A DNA stretch of 64,000 bases from JBBDIP01 sp050260675 (lineage in GTDB: Bacteria > Bacillota > Sulfobacillia > Fermentithermobacillales > Fermentithermobacillaceae). The first letter of the stretch is position 1, and every line of letters starts with the position of its first letter. The notes beneath the pieces were generated by a model. The model was not told where the DNA came from. It was given only the letters and a program-made list of their open reading frames with translations, and ran no database searches. Shown here one piece after another: positions 1-8,497 of this stretch. The stretch lies in the NCBI GenBank assembly GCA_050260675.1, contig JBLNCN010000005.1, positions 1,116,001 to 1,180,000 of the forward strand. The letters are read 5' to 3'. A program made the position numbers and the translations under genes.

Positions 1-308
1 AGTCAGTCTCGTACCCAGGCCTTCGCATAGATAGGGCGGCCAGGGAAGTCCACGTTGGCGACCAGATCCTGAGCCTGCCGCCCAAGGAGTTCGACCTCCT
101 GTGGATCCTGGCATCCAACCCAAACAGGGTCTTCACCAGGGAGTATCTCCTGGAGACCGTATGGGAGTACACGTACTTCGGGGATATCCGCACGGTGGAC
201 GTGCACGTGAGGCGCATACGGCAGAAGATTGAGAAGGACCCCGATAACCCCACCTACATCAAGACGGCCTGGGGCGTCGGCTATAAGTTTGAGTACCATC
301 CCGGCTAG
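1..308 (+). CDS. Response regulator, OmpR/PhoB family, C-terminal DNA-binding part (5' truncated by window edge)
   Basis: Only the C-terminal winged-helix effector domain is in the window; the frame is open from base 3 to the TAG at 306-308. Recognisable Trans_reg_C landmarks occur in order: LPPKEFDLL, a turn followed by FTREYLLETVW, then RTVDVHVRRIRQKIE (recognition helix) and the final TAWGVGYKFE hairpin, which is the usual end of PhoB-type regulators. The protein would bind promoter DNA after phosphorylation of a receiver domain lying outside the window. The stop overlaps the GGAGGT ribosome-binding site of the histidine kinase that follows 15 bases later, so the two form a standard two-component operon. 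The regulated genes are not evident from the sequence. Confidence 0.93.
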   Translation, partial: SVSYPGLRIDRAAREVHVGDQILSLPPKEFDLLWILASNPNRVFTREYLLETVWEYTYFGDIRTVDVHVRRIRQKIEKDPDNPTYIKTAWGVGYKFEYHPG

Positions 309-323
309 GAGGTAACAGGCTAC

Positions 324-1838
324 TTGTCATTGCGCGCCAGGCTCCTGGCAATGTTCGTAGCGATAATAGTGCTGGTTGCCGTGACCATGGGGATCTACAA
401 CTTCAGGTTGCTTGAGGCCTTCTTCCGGCAGTCCTTAGCAAACCAGTTGCAGACCAGGCTGGGTCCCAGTGTCCAGGGCTGGTTTGAGCAGTTCGGCGCA
501 CCGGCAACCGTCATGGTTGCGCGGCAAGTAGCCAACTTGGCTGCCGGGACGACCCAATCCCGCATCCTGGTGACTGATGTACGCGGCACTATCATCGTAG
601 ACACCGGAGCCGACGGTCCATCCCTGGTGGGCAAGGTGGTGCCGGAGAGCCTCATCAGCCGGACGCTGCTGCAGGGTAGGATCTCGACATTTGATTACCC
701 TACCGCCGGCGCCGATGCTTTGGCGGTCTCCGTCCCGTGGATTTCGATGAATCGGCTGGTCGGCGCGGTCCTTGTGGTGAGATCGGTGCGCACGGCTGCC
801 AGGCAAACGGCCCTCGAGGTCAGCAGGTACGTGTTCCGCGCCGCTCTTCTGGCCTTCGCGGTTGCCCTCGTGGCCGCCTTCTTCATGTCGTCATCCATAA
901 CAGGACCGCTCAGAAGAATGGCTCAAGCAGCCCGCTCGATTTCCAAGGGCAACTTCTCCGAGAAGATTGAGGTACGGACAGAAGACGAGCTCGGCCACCT
1001 GGCCGAAGCCATGAACTCGATGTCGGACGAAATCTCAGTCCTCATCCAGAGCCTCACTCAGGAGAAGGAGAAACTCCAGGCGCTCATGGATGCCCGGACC
1101 ACGATGATGTCGGACATATCCCACGACCTGCGCACGCCGGTTACGTCGATACGGGGATTCGTGGAAGCGCTGCGCGACGGCGTCATCAAGGACGATACGG
1201 AGAAGCTCCGGACCCTCAACGTCATCCACGAGGAATCGGAGCGTCTCTCGAGGATGGTGGACGACCTCTTCTACCTGGCCCGCCTCGAAGCCGGGGAGGC
1301 TCCCCTGGCGATGAAAGAGGTGGACATAGGCGCGATAGTGAGGAGTACAGTCGATACCATCCTCCCCATCGCCAGGGAAAAGGAACTCGAAGTAAACCTC
1401 CTCATTGACGAAGAGGCTGCGGCCAGGGGCCTGCTCAAAGCCATGGGCTCGGCTGACCGGCTCACCCGCGCCATCCTGAACCTGGTGGACAACGCCGTCA
1501 AGTACTCGCCGCACGGAGGCAGGGTCACGGTAACGGTAACGAGGGAAACCGAAGGTGCCCTGCCTGAGGCAGGCCCCTCCGTCTTTGCGGCAGTCGCAAC
1601 TCCCCGCGCAGTAATCGCGATTTCGGACCAAGGTCCAGGAATCTCGGAAGAAGACATTAAGCGGATCTTCGAGCGCTTCTACAGAGCAGACAAGGCCCGC
1701 TCCCGGACCAAGTCGGGAGCCGGCCTCGGACTATCGATCGCGAGATTCATCGCCGAGCAGCACCAGGGAGCGGTGTGGGCGAAAAGTACAGTCGGTCAGG
1801 GCTCGACCTTCTACATGGCGATCCCGCTGCTCAGTTAG
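324..1838 (+). CDS. Membrane sensor histidine kinase (HAMP, HisKA, HATPase)
   Basis: This is a 504-residue sensor kinase, the partner of the preceding response regulator. The TTG start is supported by GGAGGT at 308-313. A first membrane segment lies near residues 7-28, an extracytoplasmic sensor region spans about 30-165, and a second membrane segment at about 168-190 leads into a HAMP linker. The dimerisation box SDISHDLRTPVTS places the phospho-accepting His at residue 267. The ATPase domain shows the N box (NLVDNAVKYS), the G1 box (DQGPGIS), the F box (IFERFYRAD) and the G2 box (GAGLGLSIA), so the enzyme looks intact. The extracytoplasmic domain has no motif I recognise, so the signal is unknown. 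Confidence 0.95.
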   Translation: MSLRARLLAMFVAIIVLVAVTMGIYNFRLLEAFFRQSLANQLQTRLGPSVQGWFEQFGAPATVMVARQVANLAAGTTQSRILVTDVRGTIIVDTGADGPSLVGKVVPESLISRTLLQGRISTFDYPTAGADALAVSVPWISMNRLVGAVLVVRSVRTAARQTALEVSRYVFRAALLAFAVALVAAFFMSSSITGPLRRMAQAARSISKGNFSEKIEVRTEDELGHLAEAMNSMSDEISVLIQSLTQEKEKLQALMDARTTMMSDISHDLRTPVTSIRGFVEALRDGVIKDDTEKLRTLNVIHEESERLSRMVDDLFYLARLEAGEAPLAMKEVDIGAIVRSTVDTILPIAREKELEVNLLIDEEAAARGLLKAMGSADRLTRAILNLVDNAVKYSPHGGRVTVTVTRETEGALPEAGPSVFAAVATPRAVIAISDQGPGISEEDIKRIFERFYRADKARSRTKSGAGLGLSIARFIAEQHQGAVWAKSTVGQGSTFYMAIPLLS

Positions 1839-1884
1839 CCTCGGAACTGCCCGCCGACGCCCGCCAGGCGCTCTCTGCAAACCC

Positions 1885-1944
1885 CTCCCCACCGGGTGGT
1901 CCTAGAGCCCCGCGAATCGCTCCCCGCCGGGTGTCCTAGATCCC
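1885..1944. repeat. Imperfect direct repeat, two copies of about 26 bp
   Basis: Copy A (1885-1910) and copy B (1920-1944) share the core CTCCCC(A/G)CCGGGTG and TCCTAGA(G/T)CCC and differ by two substitutions and one single-base gap. The second copy overlaps the stop codon of the minus-strand transglutaminase gene. The spacing is short and no function is evident; it may be a local slippage duplication. Confidence 0.6.
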
Positions 1945-2769
1945 AGCCGCGATCATCTCAGCAGGGACACGCAGTTCCTCGTGAGAGCGATAGAGCCTCT
2001 CTATCTCGGCGGCATCATCAGCCACCAGGGCCCGGGCGACTGCATCCAGCAGGTCGTTCTGGCCAGCAGTGAGAGCGTCGTTTTCTACCTTCATAAGACC
2101 CCACACGTCCCAGGGCAGCATCTCTGCCTCCATAAGTGCAGCCAGTTCCCTGAGGAGGTTGCCCCGCACGAACCAAATCCCGTGCATATCGAAGATCCCG
2201 AACTTATCAGGGTCTTCCTTGCCCTCCCTGCAGCGGAGCCAGGCCTCGGAAGCGTTCACGAACTTACCCGCGGGCATGTCCAACGTGTTGAAGTCGACCT
2301 TCAGTGTCGCGCGCTGGAGATCGTCCAACTGAGCGTCGACCGATACCCAACGCTGGCCGTTCCAGTACTCGCAGATCCAGTGGTCCTCAAAATGGTCCGG
2401 TATGAAGTATGCGCCGAACCCGCACCTGGCCCTGGCAGGCACTCCCTGGTGGCGCAACATCGACGCCATCAGGGTTGAGTAGTCACGGCAGTTGCCGAAG
2501 AACCTCTTCTCGAGGGGACGGGCCACCGTGAGAGGCGATGGGTCGATCTCGATGATCTTCTCCAGCGTGCGCGAGACCAACCTGGCCTGAACGTGCTGCT
2601 TCTGTTCATCGGTCGGGGTGACCCCGTACCTCTGCGCCCAAAAGACGTGCAGGAAGACGTTCTGAACCACCTTGACCAACTCGGAGACGGTCGCGGGAAG
2701 ACCGTGGTACATCGAAACCATGGAACCCGGTTCTGTGACCTTTGTCTGCCGAACGTATCTCGTTGTCAC
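1936..2769 (-). CDS. Transglutaminase-like (papain-fold) domain protein
   Basis: A 277-residue cytosolic protein with a transglutaminase-like core. The segment FGNCRDYSTLMASMLRHQG carries the catalytic Cys, DHWICEYWNG the catalytic His, and WVSVDAQLD the Asp, giving the Cys-His-Asp triad in the family order. I chose the GTG start at 2769 because AAAGGAG lies 11 bases upstream and because relatives I recall begin near the TRYVRQTKVTEPG segment. An ATG at 2970 would add 67 residues that look non-coding. Proteins of this group have no firmly assigned substrate; peptidase or amidase activity is possible. The gene stands alone, convergent with the two-component operon. Confidence 0.8.
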   Translation of the reverse strand: MTTRYVRQTKVTEPGSMVSMYHGLPATVSELVKVVQNVFLHVFWAQRYGVTPTDEQKQHVQARLVSRTLEKIIEIDPSPLTVARPLEKRFFGNCRDYSTLMASMLRHQGVPARARCGFGAYFIPDHFEDHWICEYWNGQRWVSVDAQLDDLQRATLKVDFNTLDMPAGKFVNASEAWLRCREGKEDPDKFGIFDMHGIWFVRGNLLRELAALMEAEMLPWDVWGLMKVENDALTAGQNDLLDAVARALVADDAAEIERLYRSHEELRVPAEMIAAGI

Positions 2770-3020
2770 CGCTCTCGGCACTCCTTTCGCCAGCATAGCC
2801 GGCAGCATTCGCTTCTGACTTCCATTGCAGAGCCATTTCGTTGCAATCGTTAACACGTCGCTAATCGGATTACCAGATGTTCCTTCAAAGTCGCAAGCGA
2901 TACTCCTCCTGGGAAGCCAAGAAGGCTCGCGCACCAACCATCGCGTCACTGCAAGGCTTGGCAGTGCCAATTACATCCAAACAGAATACGGGCCAAGCAC
3001 AGGAGAATAAGGATCATACG

Positions 3021-3090
3021 GGGGGCAGGCCCGAGGGCTCGTCGGGGGTCAAGTTTCACGAGAAGCGTCGGCAAGGGGTGGCCTGCCCCC
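3021..3090. repeat. Long inverted repeat in the 348-bp gap between the transglutaminase and CBS-ACT genes
   Basis: GGGGGCAGGCC at 3021-3031 is the exact reverse complement of GGCCTGCCCCC at 3080-3090, an 11-bp perfect stem with a 48-base loop. It lies just downstream of the CBS-ACT gene on the minus strand. Neither side has a clear T-run, so it is not a classical intrinsic terminator. I see nothing else in 2770-3117. Confidence 0.55.
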
Positions 3091-3117
3091 TTACCATTTC
3101 CTTCTCTAGCTCAGCCT

Positions 3118-3744
3118 CTACTCCCAGGTCTGAGATACGTGGACTACCTTGTACTTCTTCGATAGTTTCTCAACCAGTTCCTCAACCTCGCCTGTCTTCA
3201 CCCGGAGTATGACAAGCCCGTTGCCGCTGCCCGGAGGGATGTTCGTTGACACGCTGGAGATGTTGATGCCCATTTCGGCGACGGTCCCCGCGATGTCAGC
3301 CATGACCCCGACGTTATCGGGTACGTCGAGCGTGATGCGGGTCCCCTTGGCCCGAAGGCCCATGAGGGAGACCAGGGTACGGAACACGTCGTTCTGAGTG
3401 ACGATGGCGACCAGTTGACCTTCTTTATCCACCACAGGCAGGGCATCAAGATCGTGGAAGAACATGTGGGCGGCTGCGGCCTCGATTATCTCGTCTTCCG
3501 CCACCGTCTGCACGTTCCTGGTCATGATGTCCTTGACCTTAGTACCGTCCAGGTAGTTGGGATCCTTCGCTTTCGGCGAGTTTGTCACAATATCCCAATC
3601 CGTGACCATGCCCAGGAGTTTTCCGTTTGAGCGGACAGGTATGGCTTCGAAGGTCTTTTCCGACATAAGGGTTATGAGTTCACGCAGTGTGGCGTCGGGC
3701 TTAACCGATACGGGATTGCGGGTCATGATATCCCTAACAAACAT
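3118..3744 (-). CDS. CBS-CBS-ACT domain protein (AcuB-like)
   Basis: This 208-residue protein begins with two CBS domains (about 1-60 and 75-130; MFVRDIMTRNPVSV and VKDIMTRNVQTV mark their starts) and ends with an ACT domain (about 135-208, DVPDNVGVMADIAGTVAEMGINI). The order matches Bacillus AcuB, named for an acetoin-utilisation locus. CBS pairs usually bind adenine nucleotides and ACT domains small ligands such as amino acids, so a regulatory role is likely. GGAGGAAAAGCC precedes the ATG. It lies 53 bases downstream of mnmA on the same strand and may be co-transcribed. No acetoin genes are nearby, so the name is by architecture only. Confidence 0.85.
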   Translation of the reverse strand: MFVRDIMTRNPVSVKPDATLRELITLMSEKTFEAIPVRSNGKLLGMVTDWDIVTNSPKAKDPNYLDGTKVKDIMTRNVQTVAEDEIIEAAAAHMFFHDLDALPVVDKEGQLVAIVTQNDVFRTLVSLMGLRAKGTRITLDVPDNVGVMADIAGTVAEMGINISSVSTNIPPGSGNGLVILRVKTGEVEELVEKLSKKYKVVHVSQTWE

Positions 3745-3797
3745 GGCTTTTCCTCCAGTCCACAGACCGGTTTTCTTCTATCGAAGGGGGAACTCCT

Positions 3798-4952
3798 TCA
3801 CGGCAGCCGCGCTACGATAACGCCTCCGCCGAAGACCCGCTCGCCTTGGTAGAGCACCGCAGCCTGTCCCGGGGTCACGGCGAACTGAGGGCTTTGGAAA
3901 TCGATCCTGGCTCTATCAGGCTCTGATGCCGGGTCTCCCCCATCCCTACTCATTATCGCAACCGACTCCTTGCCCCTGTAGCGGACCATGCAGGTTCCCT
4001 CCACCGGCTCGTCCAGCGACGGCGCAGCGATGAGGTTCAGCTCCTCGACGAAGCATCCGGAGGAATACGCCTCTTGTTTCGTACCAACCACAACCGTGTT
4101 GTTCGCTACGTCCAGATCGACAACATACAGGGGCTTCCCGCCGGCAACCCCCAGCCCTCTCCTCTGCCCCACCGTGTAGAAAGCGATGCCAAGGTGCCGG
4201 CCCACAACCTTGCCCGACGTGTCCACCATCGGACCTGGCCGGCTCTCAATCCCGCGGTTCTCAAGGAAATCCCGGTAGCTGCCGGGGATGAAGCAGATCT
4301 CCTGACTCTCGGGCTTCTCAGCGGTAACGAGGCCGGCTTCCGCCGCGATCCTGCGCACCTCCTTCTTCGTGAGACCCCCGAGGGGAAACATGGCGTGGGA
4401 CAGCTCGTCTTGAGTAAGGGAGTAGAGAGCATAGCTCTGGTCCTTTGAGATGTCCACGCCGCGAAGCAGCAAGGCCCGGCCAGACAGCGCCTCCGGGTGT
4501 TCCGCCAGAGCTAGATCGGTGTTGTCCGTCCACACTCCCCCGACCATCTTGCCTGCTCGCGCGTAGTGGCCCGTCGCTACATAAGCGGCGCCGATTTCCC
4601 TGGCCTTGCGCAACAGGTGCCCGAACTTCATCACCTTGTTGCATGCAAGACAAGGGTTGGGTGTGCGTCCCGCCGAGTAGGAGGCAGTGAAGGGCTCTAT
4701 GACAGCTTCCTCGAACTCACTCACCAGGTTCACGGTGTAGTGGGGGATGCCCATTTCGGAACAGATGCGCCGGGCGTCTTCAGCCATCTCAAGAGTGCAG
4801 CAGGGTGCGCGGTTCGCCCCGTCGGCGGCGGCGTTGTCCGGCAGGAGTTTCATGGTCAGGCCGATGATGTCGAAACCCTTGCGCCTCAGGAGGAGGCACG
4901 CCACGGAGCTGTCGACTCCTCCTGACATGGCGACGGCGACGCTAGCGGGCAT
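3798..4952 (-). CDS. mnmA: tRNA-specific 2-thiouridylase MnmA
   Basis: A 384-residue enzyme that transfers sulfur to the wobble uridine 34 of tRNA Lys, Glu and Gln. The PP-loop SGGVDSS lies at residues 10-16. The catalytic cysteine sits in NPCLACN (C101), with a second active-site cysteine in SQEICFIPGSYR (C220). The C-terminal GQAAVLYQGERVFGGG segment is typical of the tRNA-binding barrel. Length and order match the family. Sulfur would come from a cysteine desulfurase that is not in this window. It is transcribed from its own candidate promoter (4974-5003), and the CBS-ACT gene follows. Confidence 0.96.
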   Translation of the reverse strand: MPASVAVAMSGGVDSSVACLLLRRKGFDIIGLTMKLLPDNAAADGANRAPCCTLEMAEDARRICSEMGIPHYTVNLVSEFEEAVIEPFTASYSAGRTPNPCLACNKVMKFGHLLRKAREIGAAYVATGHYARAGKMVGGVWTDNTDLALAEHPEALSGRALLLRGVDISKDQSYALYSLTQDELSHAMFPLGGLTKKEVRRIAAEAGLVTAEKPESQEICFIPGSYRDFLENRGIESRPGPMVDTSGKVVGRHLGIAFYTVGQRRGLGVAGGKPLYVVDLDVANNTVVVGTKQEAYSSGCFVEELNLIAAPSLDEPVEGTCMVRYRGKESVAIMSRDGGDPASEPDRARIDFQSPQFAVTPGQAAVLYQGERVFGGGVIVARLP

Positions 4953-4973
4953 TGTTCTGGCCTCCTTTCACAC

Positions 4974-5003
4974 ATGGTAGGTATGTCCCATCTACGGTGT
5001 CAA
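4974..5003 (-). promoter_or_regulatory. Candidate sigma-A promoter of mnmA
   Basis: On the minus strand TTGACA (4998-5003, full match to the -35 consensus) is followed after 18 bases by TACCAT (4974-4979, 4 of 6). It ends 21 bases upstream of the mnmA ATG, leaving room for the AGGAGG site. Prediction by eye only. Confidence 0.5.
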
Positions 5004-5068
5004 CTTGGCAGTCAAGTTTGGCGATAACCACACTGGGTGGAAGGCAATAACCGGGAGGTCGTGCATCA

Positions 5069-6397
5069 ATGGATAGCGGGCTAAGAGTATCTATTCTGGG
5101 CGGCGGGTCCGCCTACACCCCCGGGCTGGTCGCCGGGTTCGTCAGGCAGAAGAGCAGGATCCCGCTGGAACGCCTGACACTTATGGACATCGACGGGACA
5201 AAGCTGCAGACCGTGGGGGCCCTGGTAAAGGCCATGGTCGATGATGCGATGCCGGGTACCGAGGTTGTCCTGACGGAAGACCGGAGAGAAGCCCTGCGCA
5301 ACGCTGACTTCATATTGTGCCAGATAAGGGTTGGCGGGCTTGCAGCTCGTCATCTGGACGAATCCATCCCGGCCGGCATGGGTCTGGTCGGACAGGAGAC
5401 CACTGGTCCCGGCGGGTTCTCCATGGCCCTCCGGACAATACCCGTAATGGTCGAGATCGCCAAGGAGATCGAAACCCTGAATCCCTCGGCGTGGCTGATC
5501 AACTATACAAACCCGACGGGTCTGGTCGCCGAGGCCATAGGGCGCATGTCGTCAGTGAAGCACGTGGCCATCTGCGACGAGCCCATGATCATGCAGGAAG
5601 CGCTCTCGGCCCTGATCGGCACCCAACCGGGCAGACTCTTCATGGACTACTTCGGCCTGAATCACCTGGGCTTTGCCCGCAGAGTGCTTTACCACGGAAC
5701 CGACGTCCTTCCGGCCCTCCGCCAGAAACTACAGATGATGGCTCCGGAACAGGTGGAAGCCTTGTTCGGAGAGGAAGTCACCAGGGACCCGAAAGCGAGA
5801 CGAGAAATAGCCAACACGCTGCGCATCTTTGGAGAGACCGGTCTCCTTCCCTCGCCCTATCTGCAGTACTACTACTTTACCAGGGAGATCGTCGAGCAGC
5901 AGCGCGAGAGCGGCCGGACCCGCGCCGAGGAGGTTATGGAGATCGAGAAAGACCTCCTAACTGAGTACAACCGGGTGACGTCGGGTCAGAAGAAGCTTGA
6001 GAAGTCCCGCGGGGGAAAGTGGCACGCCGATATGATGGTAGGCCTGCTTGGCGCCATCGCCAATGACTCAAGGGACATCTTCATCGTCAACGTCCCCAAC
6101 CACGGCGCCCTACCGGAACTACCGTACAACAAGGTTGTCGAAGTGCCTTCGGTTGTGGATGCTTCGGGCCCACGGCCGCTGGCTATGGGAAACATGCCCG
6201 TGACGGTAAGGGGTCTCATCCACTCGGTCGCAGCCTATGAGGAGCTTACGGTTGAGGCGGCGCTATCCGGCTCACGTCGTGACGCTCTGGAAGCGCTGGC
6301 CTGCCATCCGCTGGTTGGGTCTCGCGACACCGCCTGGCACCTCCTGGACGCCTACCTGGACGCCCACGAAAGATACCTGCCCCAGTTCAGGAAGTAG
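5069..6397 (+). CDS. Glycoside hydrolase family 4 (6-phospho-beta-glucosidase-like)
   Basis: A 442-residue GH4 enzyme. The family cleaves glycosidic bonds by an NAD- and Mn-dependent oxidation-elimination route. The N-terminal NAD-binding loop is SILGGGSAYTPGL, followed by the family blocks GQETTGPGGFSMALRTIPV and NYTNPTGLV. The predicted metal ligands are C169 in AICDEP and H199 in GLNHLGF. The CDEP motif differs from the CNVP of typical 6-phospho-beta-glucosidases (seen in the second GH4 at 9331), so the two probably have different substrates. The gene sits in a sugar-utilisation locus with a deacetylase, a symporter and a kinase. Exact substrate, and whether it must be phosphorylated, cannot be read from the sequence. 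Confidence 0.88.
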   Translation: MDSGLRVSILGGGSAYTPGLVAGFVRQKSRIPLERLTLMDIDGTKLQTVGALVKAMVDDAMPGTEVVLTEDRREALRNADFILCQIRVGGLAARHLDESIPAGMGLVGQETTGPGGFSMALRTIPVMVEIAKEIETLNPSAWLINYTNPTGLVAEAIGRMSSVKHVAICDEPMIMQEALSALIGTQPGRLFMDYFGLNHLGFARRVLYHGTDVLPALRQKLQMMAPEQVEALFGEEVTRDPKARREIANTLRIFGETGLLPSPYLQYYYFTREIVEQQRESGRTRAEEVMEIEKDLLTEYNRVTSGQKKLEKSRGGKWHADMMVGLLGAIANDSRDIFIVNVPNHGALPELPYNKVVEVPSVVDASGPRPLAMGNMPVTVRGLIHSVAAYEELTVEAALSGSRRDALEALACHPLVGSRDTAWHLLDAYLDAHERYLPQFRK

Positions 6398-6400
6398 GAG

Positions 6401-6430
6401 TAAGGCCCGGGACCAACGTTCCGGGCCTTA
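6401..6430. terminator. Hairpin between convergent genes (probable bidirectional terminator)
   Basis: TAAGGCCCGG (6401-6410) pairs perfectly with CCGGGCCTTA (6421-6430) around a 10-base loop. It lies between the end of the GH4 gene on the plus strand and the end of the minus-strand gene at 6453. The T-run is poor on both sides, but the position fits a shared terminator. Confidence 0.6.
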
Positions 6431-6452
6431 TCGCACGATTTCCTCCGGCAGA

Positions 6453-6950
6453 TCAGCCCATCATCATCGGGCCGGGAACAATGAGGCCGACGGCGTTGTA
6501 CGGTATGAGCACGTCGAGGAGCCCCATGTTGTTGCCCATACCCGGACCCATGGGGGGACACATGTGGCCGTTCACGCGCACAACCAGGTAATCTCCGCCG
6601 GCGGCAACCAGGACGCCGCTCACAACCGTCGTACCCATCATGGCCGGCTCGGGGCACGGAGCCGGGCCGGGCACGGGCGGACAGGGCTGCGCTGGCGGGC
6701 AGGGGCCTGGCGCCGGCGGGCAAGGACCCGGCGCCGGCGGGCAGGGGCCCGGCCTGGGTCCTGGCGGACACCAAGACGAAGCGGTCATCTGAGGAGGGGT
6801 CGGCCATCCTGGATGAGCAGGGATAACCGCCAGGCGAGCATGGACACCCATCAGGTAAACCGTCACCGGCTGTCCCACCAACTGCGTAAGGCGCTCTTGC
6901 AAAGTAGTACCCGGAGGCAGGAGCTGTAGCGCTTCAATGCTGTCCGGCAT
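6453..6950 (-). CDS. Small beta-barrel-like protein split by a Cys/Pro-rich repeat insert
   Basis: A 165-residue protein of unknown function. Residues about 12-40 (LPPGTTLQERLTQLVGQPVTVYLMG) and about 115-160 (TVVSGVLVAAGGDYLVV and DVLIPYNAVGLI) look like the two halves of the small LSm/DUF2642-type fold found in Bacillus YuzF-like and spore-associated proteins. Between them lies a low-complexity run with about five CPPAPGP-type units and eight or so cysteines, and a Gly/Met-rich patch follows. GGAGGG lies 11 bases before the ATG. The fold assignment is from memory and tentative. The cysteines could cross-link the protein, for example in a spore coat, but nothing proves this. Confidence 0.6.
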   Translation of the reverse strand: MPDSIEALQLLPPGTTLQERLTQLVGQPVTVYLMGVHARLAVIPAHPGWPTPPQMTASSWCPPGPRPGPCPPAPGPCPPAPGPCPPAQPCPPVPGPAPCPEPAMMGTTVVSGVLVAAGGDYLVVRVNGHMCPPMGPGMGNNMGLLDVLIPYNAVGLIVPGPMMMG

Positions 6951-7043
6951 AAGTTTCTAACCCTCCAATCCCCAATTCTCGTCAACATGTTATGTTGCGT
7001 TGGGGATTGGGGTGATACACGAGAGATGACATCCTGCTTCCGC

Positions 7044-8369
7044 TTACTCTGCTGCCTTCTCCCGGTGCATCGCCGCAACCTTGGCCTTCACGCGCTCGAG
7101 TGTCTCGCCGTCCAGCGGGTAGTACCGGAACACTATCAGGGCCAAACCCAAGGCTGCCATGGGAATTACCGACATGAGCAGGCGAAAACCTGTAAGCGCA
7201 GAGGCCGGCTGGACCGCAAGGCCTGCGTCATAGCCGGTCCTTACCATCACCGGGCCCATGATCGCGGCGTTGATCGATATGCCGAGGCGGATCATGAAGC
7301 CATTCACGCCAAAGTACATTCCTTCCCTGCGCACGCCGGTCTTGATCTCGTCCTCATCCGTCACGTCGGCGATTAGGATGTCCAAGAGCACCAGTATCCC
7401 GGCCAAACCAAAGGAAAGCGCGAAGCAGGTTGCCACAGCCTGGATGAAGTTCTGAGCGATAAAGAAGAACACGAGACAGGCGCCAAACAGGGCCATAGAG
7501 TGCGCCATCGCCTTCTTCGGTCCGATCCTGTTGATGATCTTCGCCCACACTAGTGAGAAGGGGATGGCCATCACAAACAGGGTCCCGAGCAACAGCGACT
7601 CTTTAAGCCCCTGGACCCCAAGCACGTACTTGGCGTAGAACGGGATGGCGGACTGGAGGCCGACGAACGTGTACTGGACCAGGAGAGCCGGGATAAGGTA
7701 GGTCACGTAGGACTTGTTGATGTAAGTAGCCTTTAGGGCCTCCCACAAGCCCAAGCCGGGCTCAGCGGAGAACTCGGGTTTCTCCTTGGCGCCGTAGAGG
7801 CAGGCATACATGGTCAACAAGGATAGCACGGCGAACACGGCGCCCATGGCCTTCCAGCCGATAAGCGGGTGGAGGAACGGGGGCAGCGCGACGCCTACGA
7901 TGAGGCCGAGAATCCCAAGGACCTGCCGGAGGGCGGAAACGCGGGAGCGGTCCTCAAGTCGGGGGTACATCTCAGGGAACAGCGCCGTCCAGTTTAGGAC
8001 CACTATGGTGAATAGCCCGTCGAACAGGAAAATCACAATCAGGTAGTAGACGGAAAGGGCCTGGGAATTACCTGCCGCAAAGGGAGGCGCCCAGAGTAGG
8101 GCGAAGGCCACACACAGAGGCAGTGTGAGGAACAGGATGTAGGGGATCCTCCTACCCCACTTGGTCTTTGTGCGGTCCGAGATGTGGCCGAACAAGGGAT
8201 CGTTTATCGCGTTCCAGACCCCGTACAACACCATTATGGCGCTGATACGCTCGGCCGGAACCTTCAGCACGTCCACATAGTAGAAGAACGCAAACGCGGT
8301 CACCGTCTGGCCCAACACCGCGGACGCAAAGTTGCCCAGGCTGTAGGCAAAGTCCTTCACCTTGTTCAT
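7044..8369 (-). CDS. GPH-family (glycoside-pentoside-hexuronide) sodium/cation symporter
   Basis: A 441-residue, 12-helix transporter of the major facilitator superfamily, GPH branch (MelB, XylP, UidB relatives). Diagnostic elements are the early DVLKVPAERISAIMVLYG helix, NDPLFGHISDRTKTKWGRR in the first cytoplasmic loop, and the symmetrical loop KIINRIGPKKAM. The ATG at 8369 is preceded by GGGGGTG at a spacing of 6-8 bases; an in-frame start further upstream adds 32 residues with no supporting site. It is divergent from the deacetylase, GH4 and kinase genes and very probably brings in their glycoside substrate with Na+ or H+. Uptake by a symporter implies an unphosphorylated sugar, consistent with a dedicated kinase in the cluster. 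Confidence 0.9.
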   Translation of the reverse strand: MNKVKDFAYSLGNFASAVLGQTVTAFAFFYYVDVLKVPAERISAIMVLYGVWNAINDPLFGHISDRTKTKWGRRIPYILFLTLPLCVAFALLWAPPFAAGNSQALSVYYLIVIFLFDGLFTIVVLNWTALFPEMYPRLEDRSRVSALRQVLGILGLIVGVALPPFLHPLIGWKAMGAVFAVLSLLTMYACLYGAKEKPEFSAEPGLGLWEALKATYINKSYVTYLIPALLVQYTFVGLQSAIPFYAKYVLGVQGLKESLLLGTLFVMAIPFSLVWAKIINRIGPKKAMAHSMALFGACLVFFFIAQNFIQAVATCFALSFGLAGILVLLDILIADVTDEDEIKTGVRREGMYFGVNGFMIRLGISINAAIMGPVMVRTGYDAGLAVQPASALTGFRLLMSVIPMAALGLALIVFRYYPLDGETLERVKAKVAAMHREKAAE

Positions 8370-8497
8370 GACGGACACCCCCTTGCGCGACTGCCCCAAA
8401 CGGAGGAGAAAGCCTCCGCCTCTCGAAACTCCAAGTAACTGACTGACCATTCTAGGCAGGCGCAAGGGACTCCTCCGCCGCCAAAGGAGAGACCAGG

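Noticed and set aside
1984..1996. AGAGCGATAG as a further copy of the structured-repeat loop
   Set aside because: It lies inside the transglutaminase coding region and neither stem is present; probably chance.
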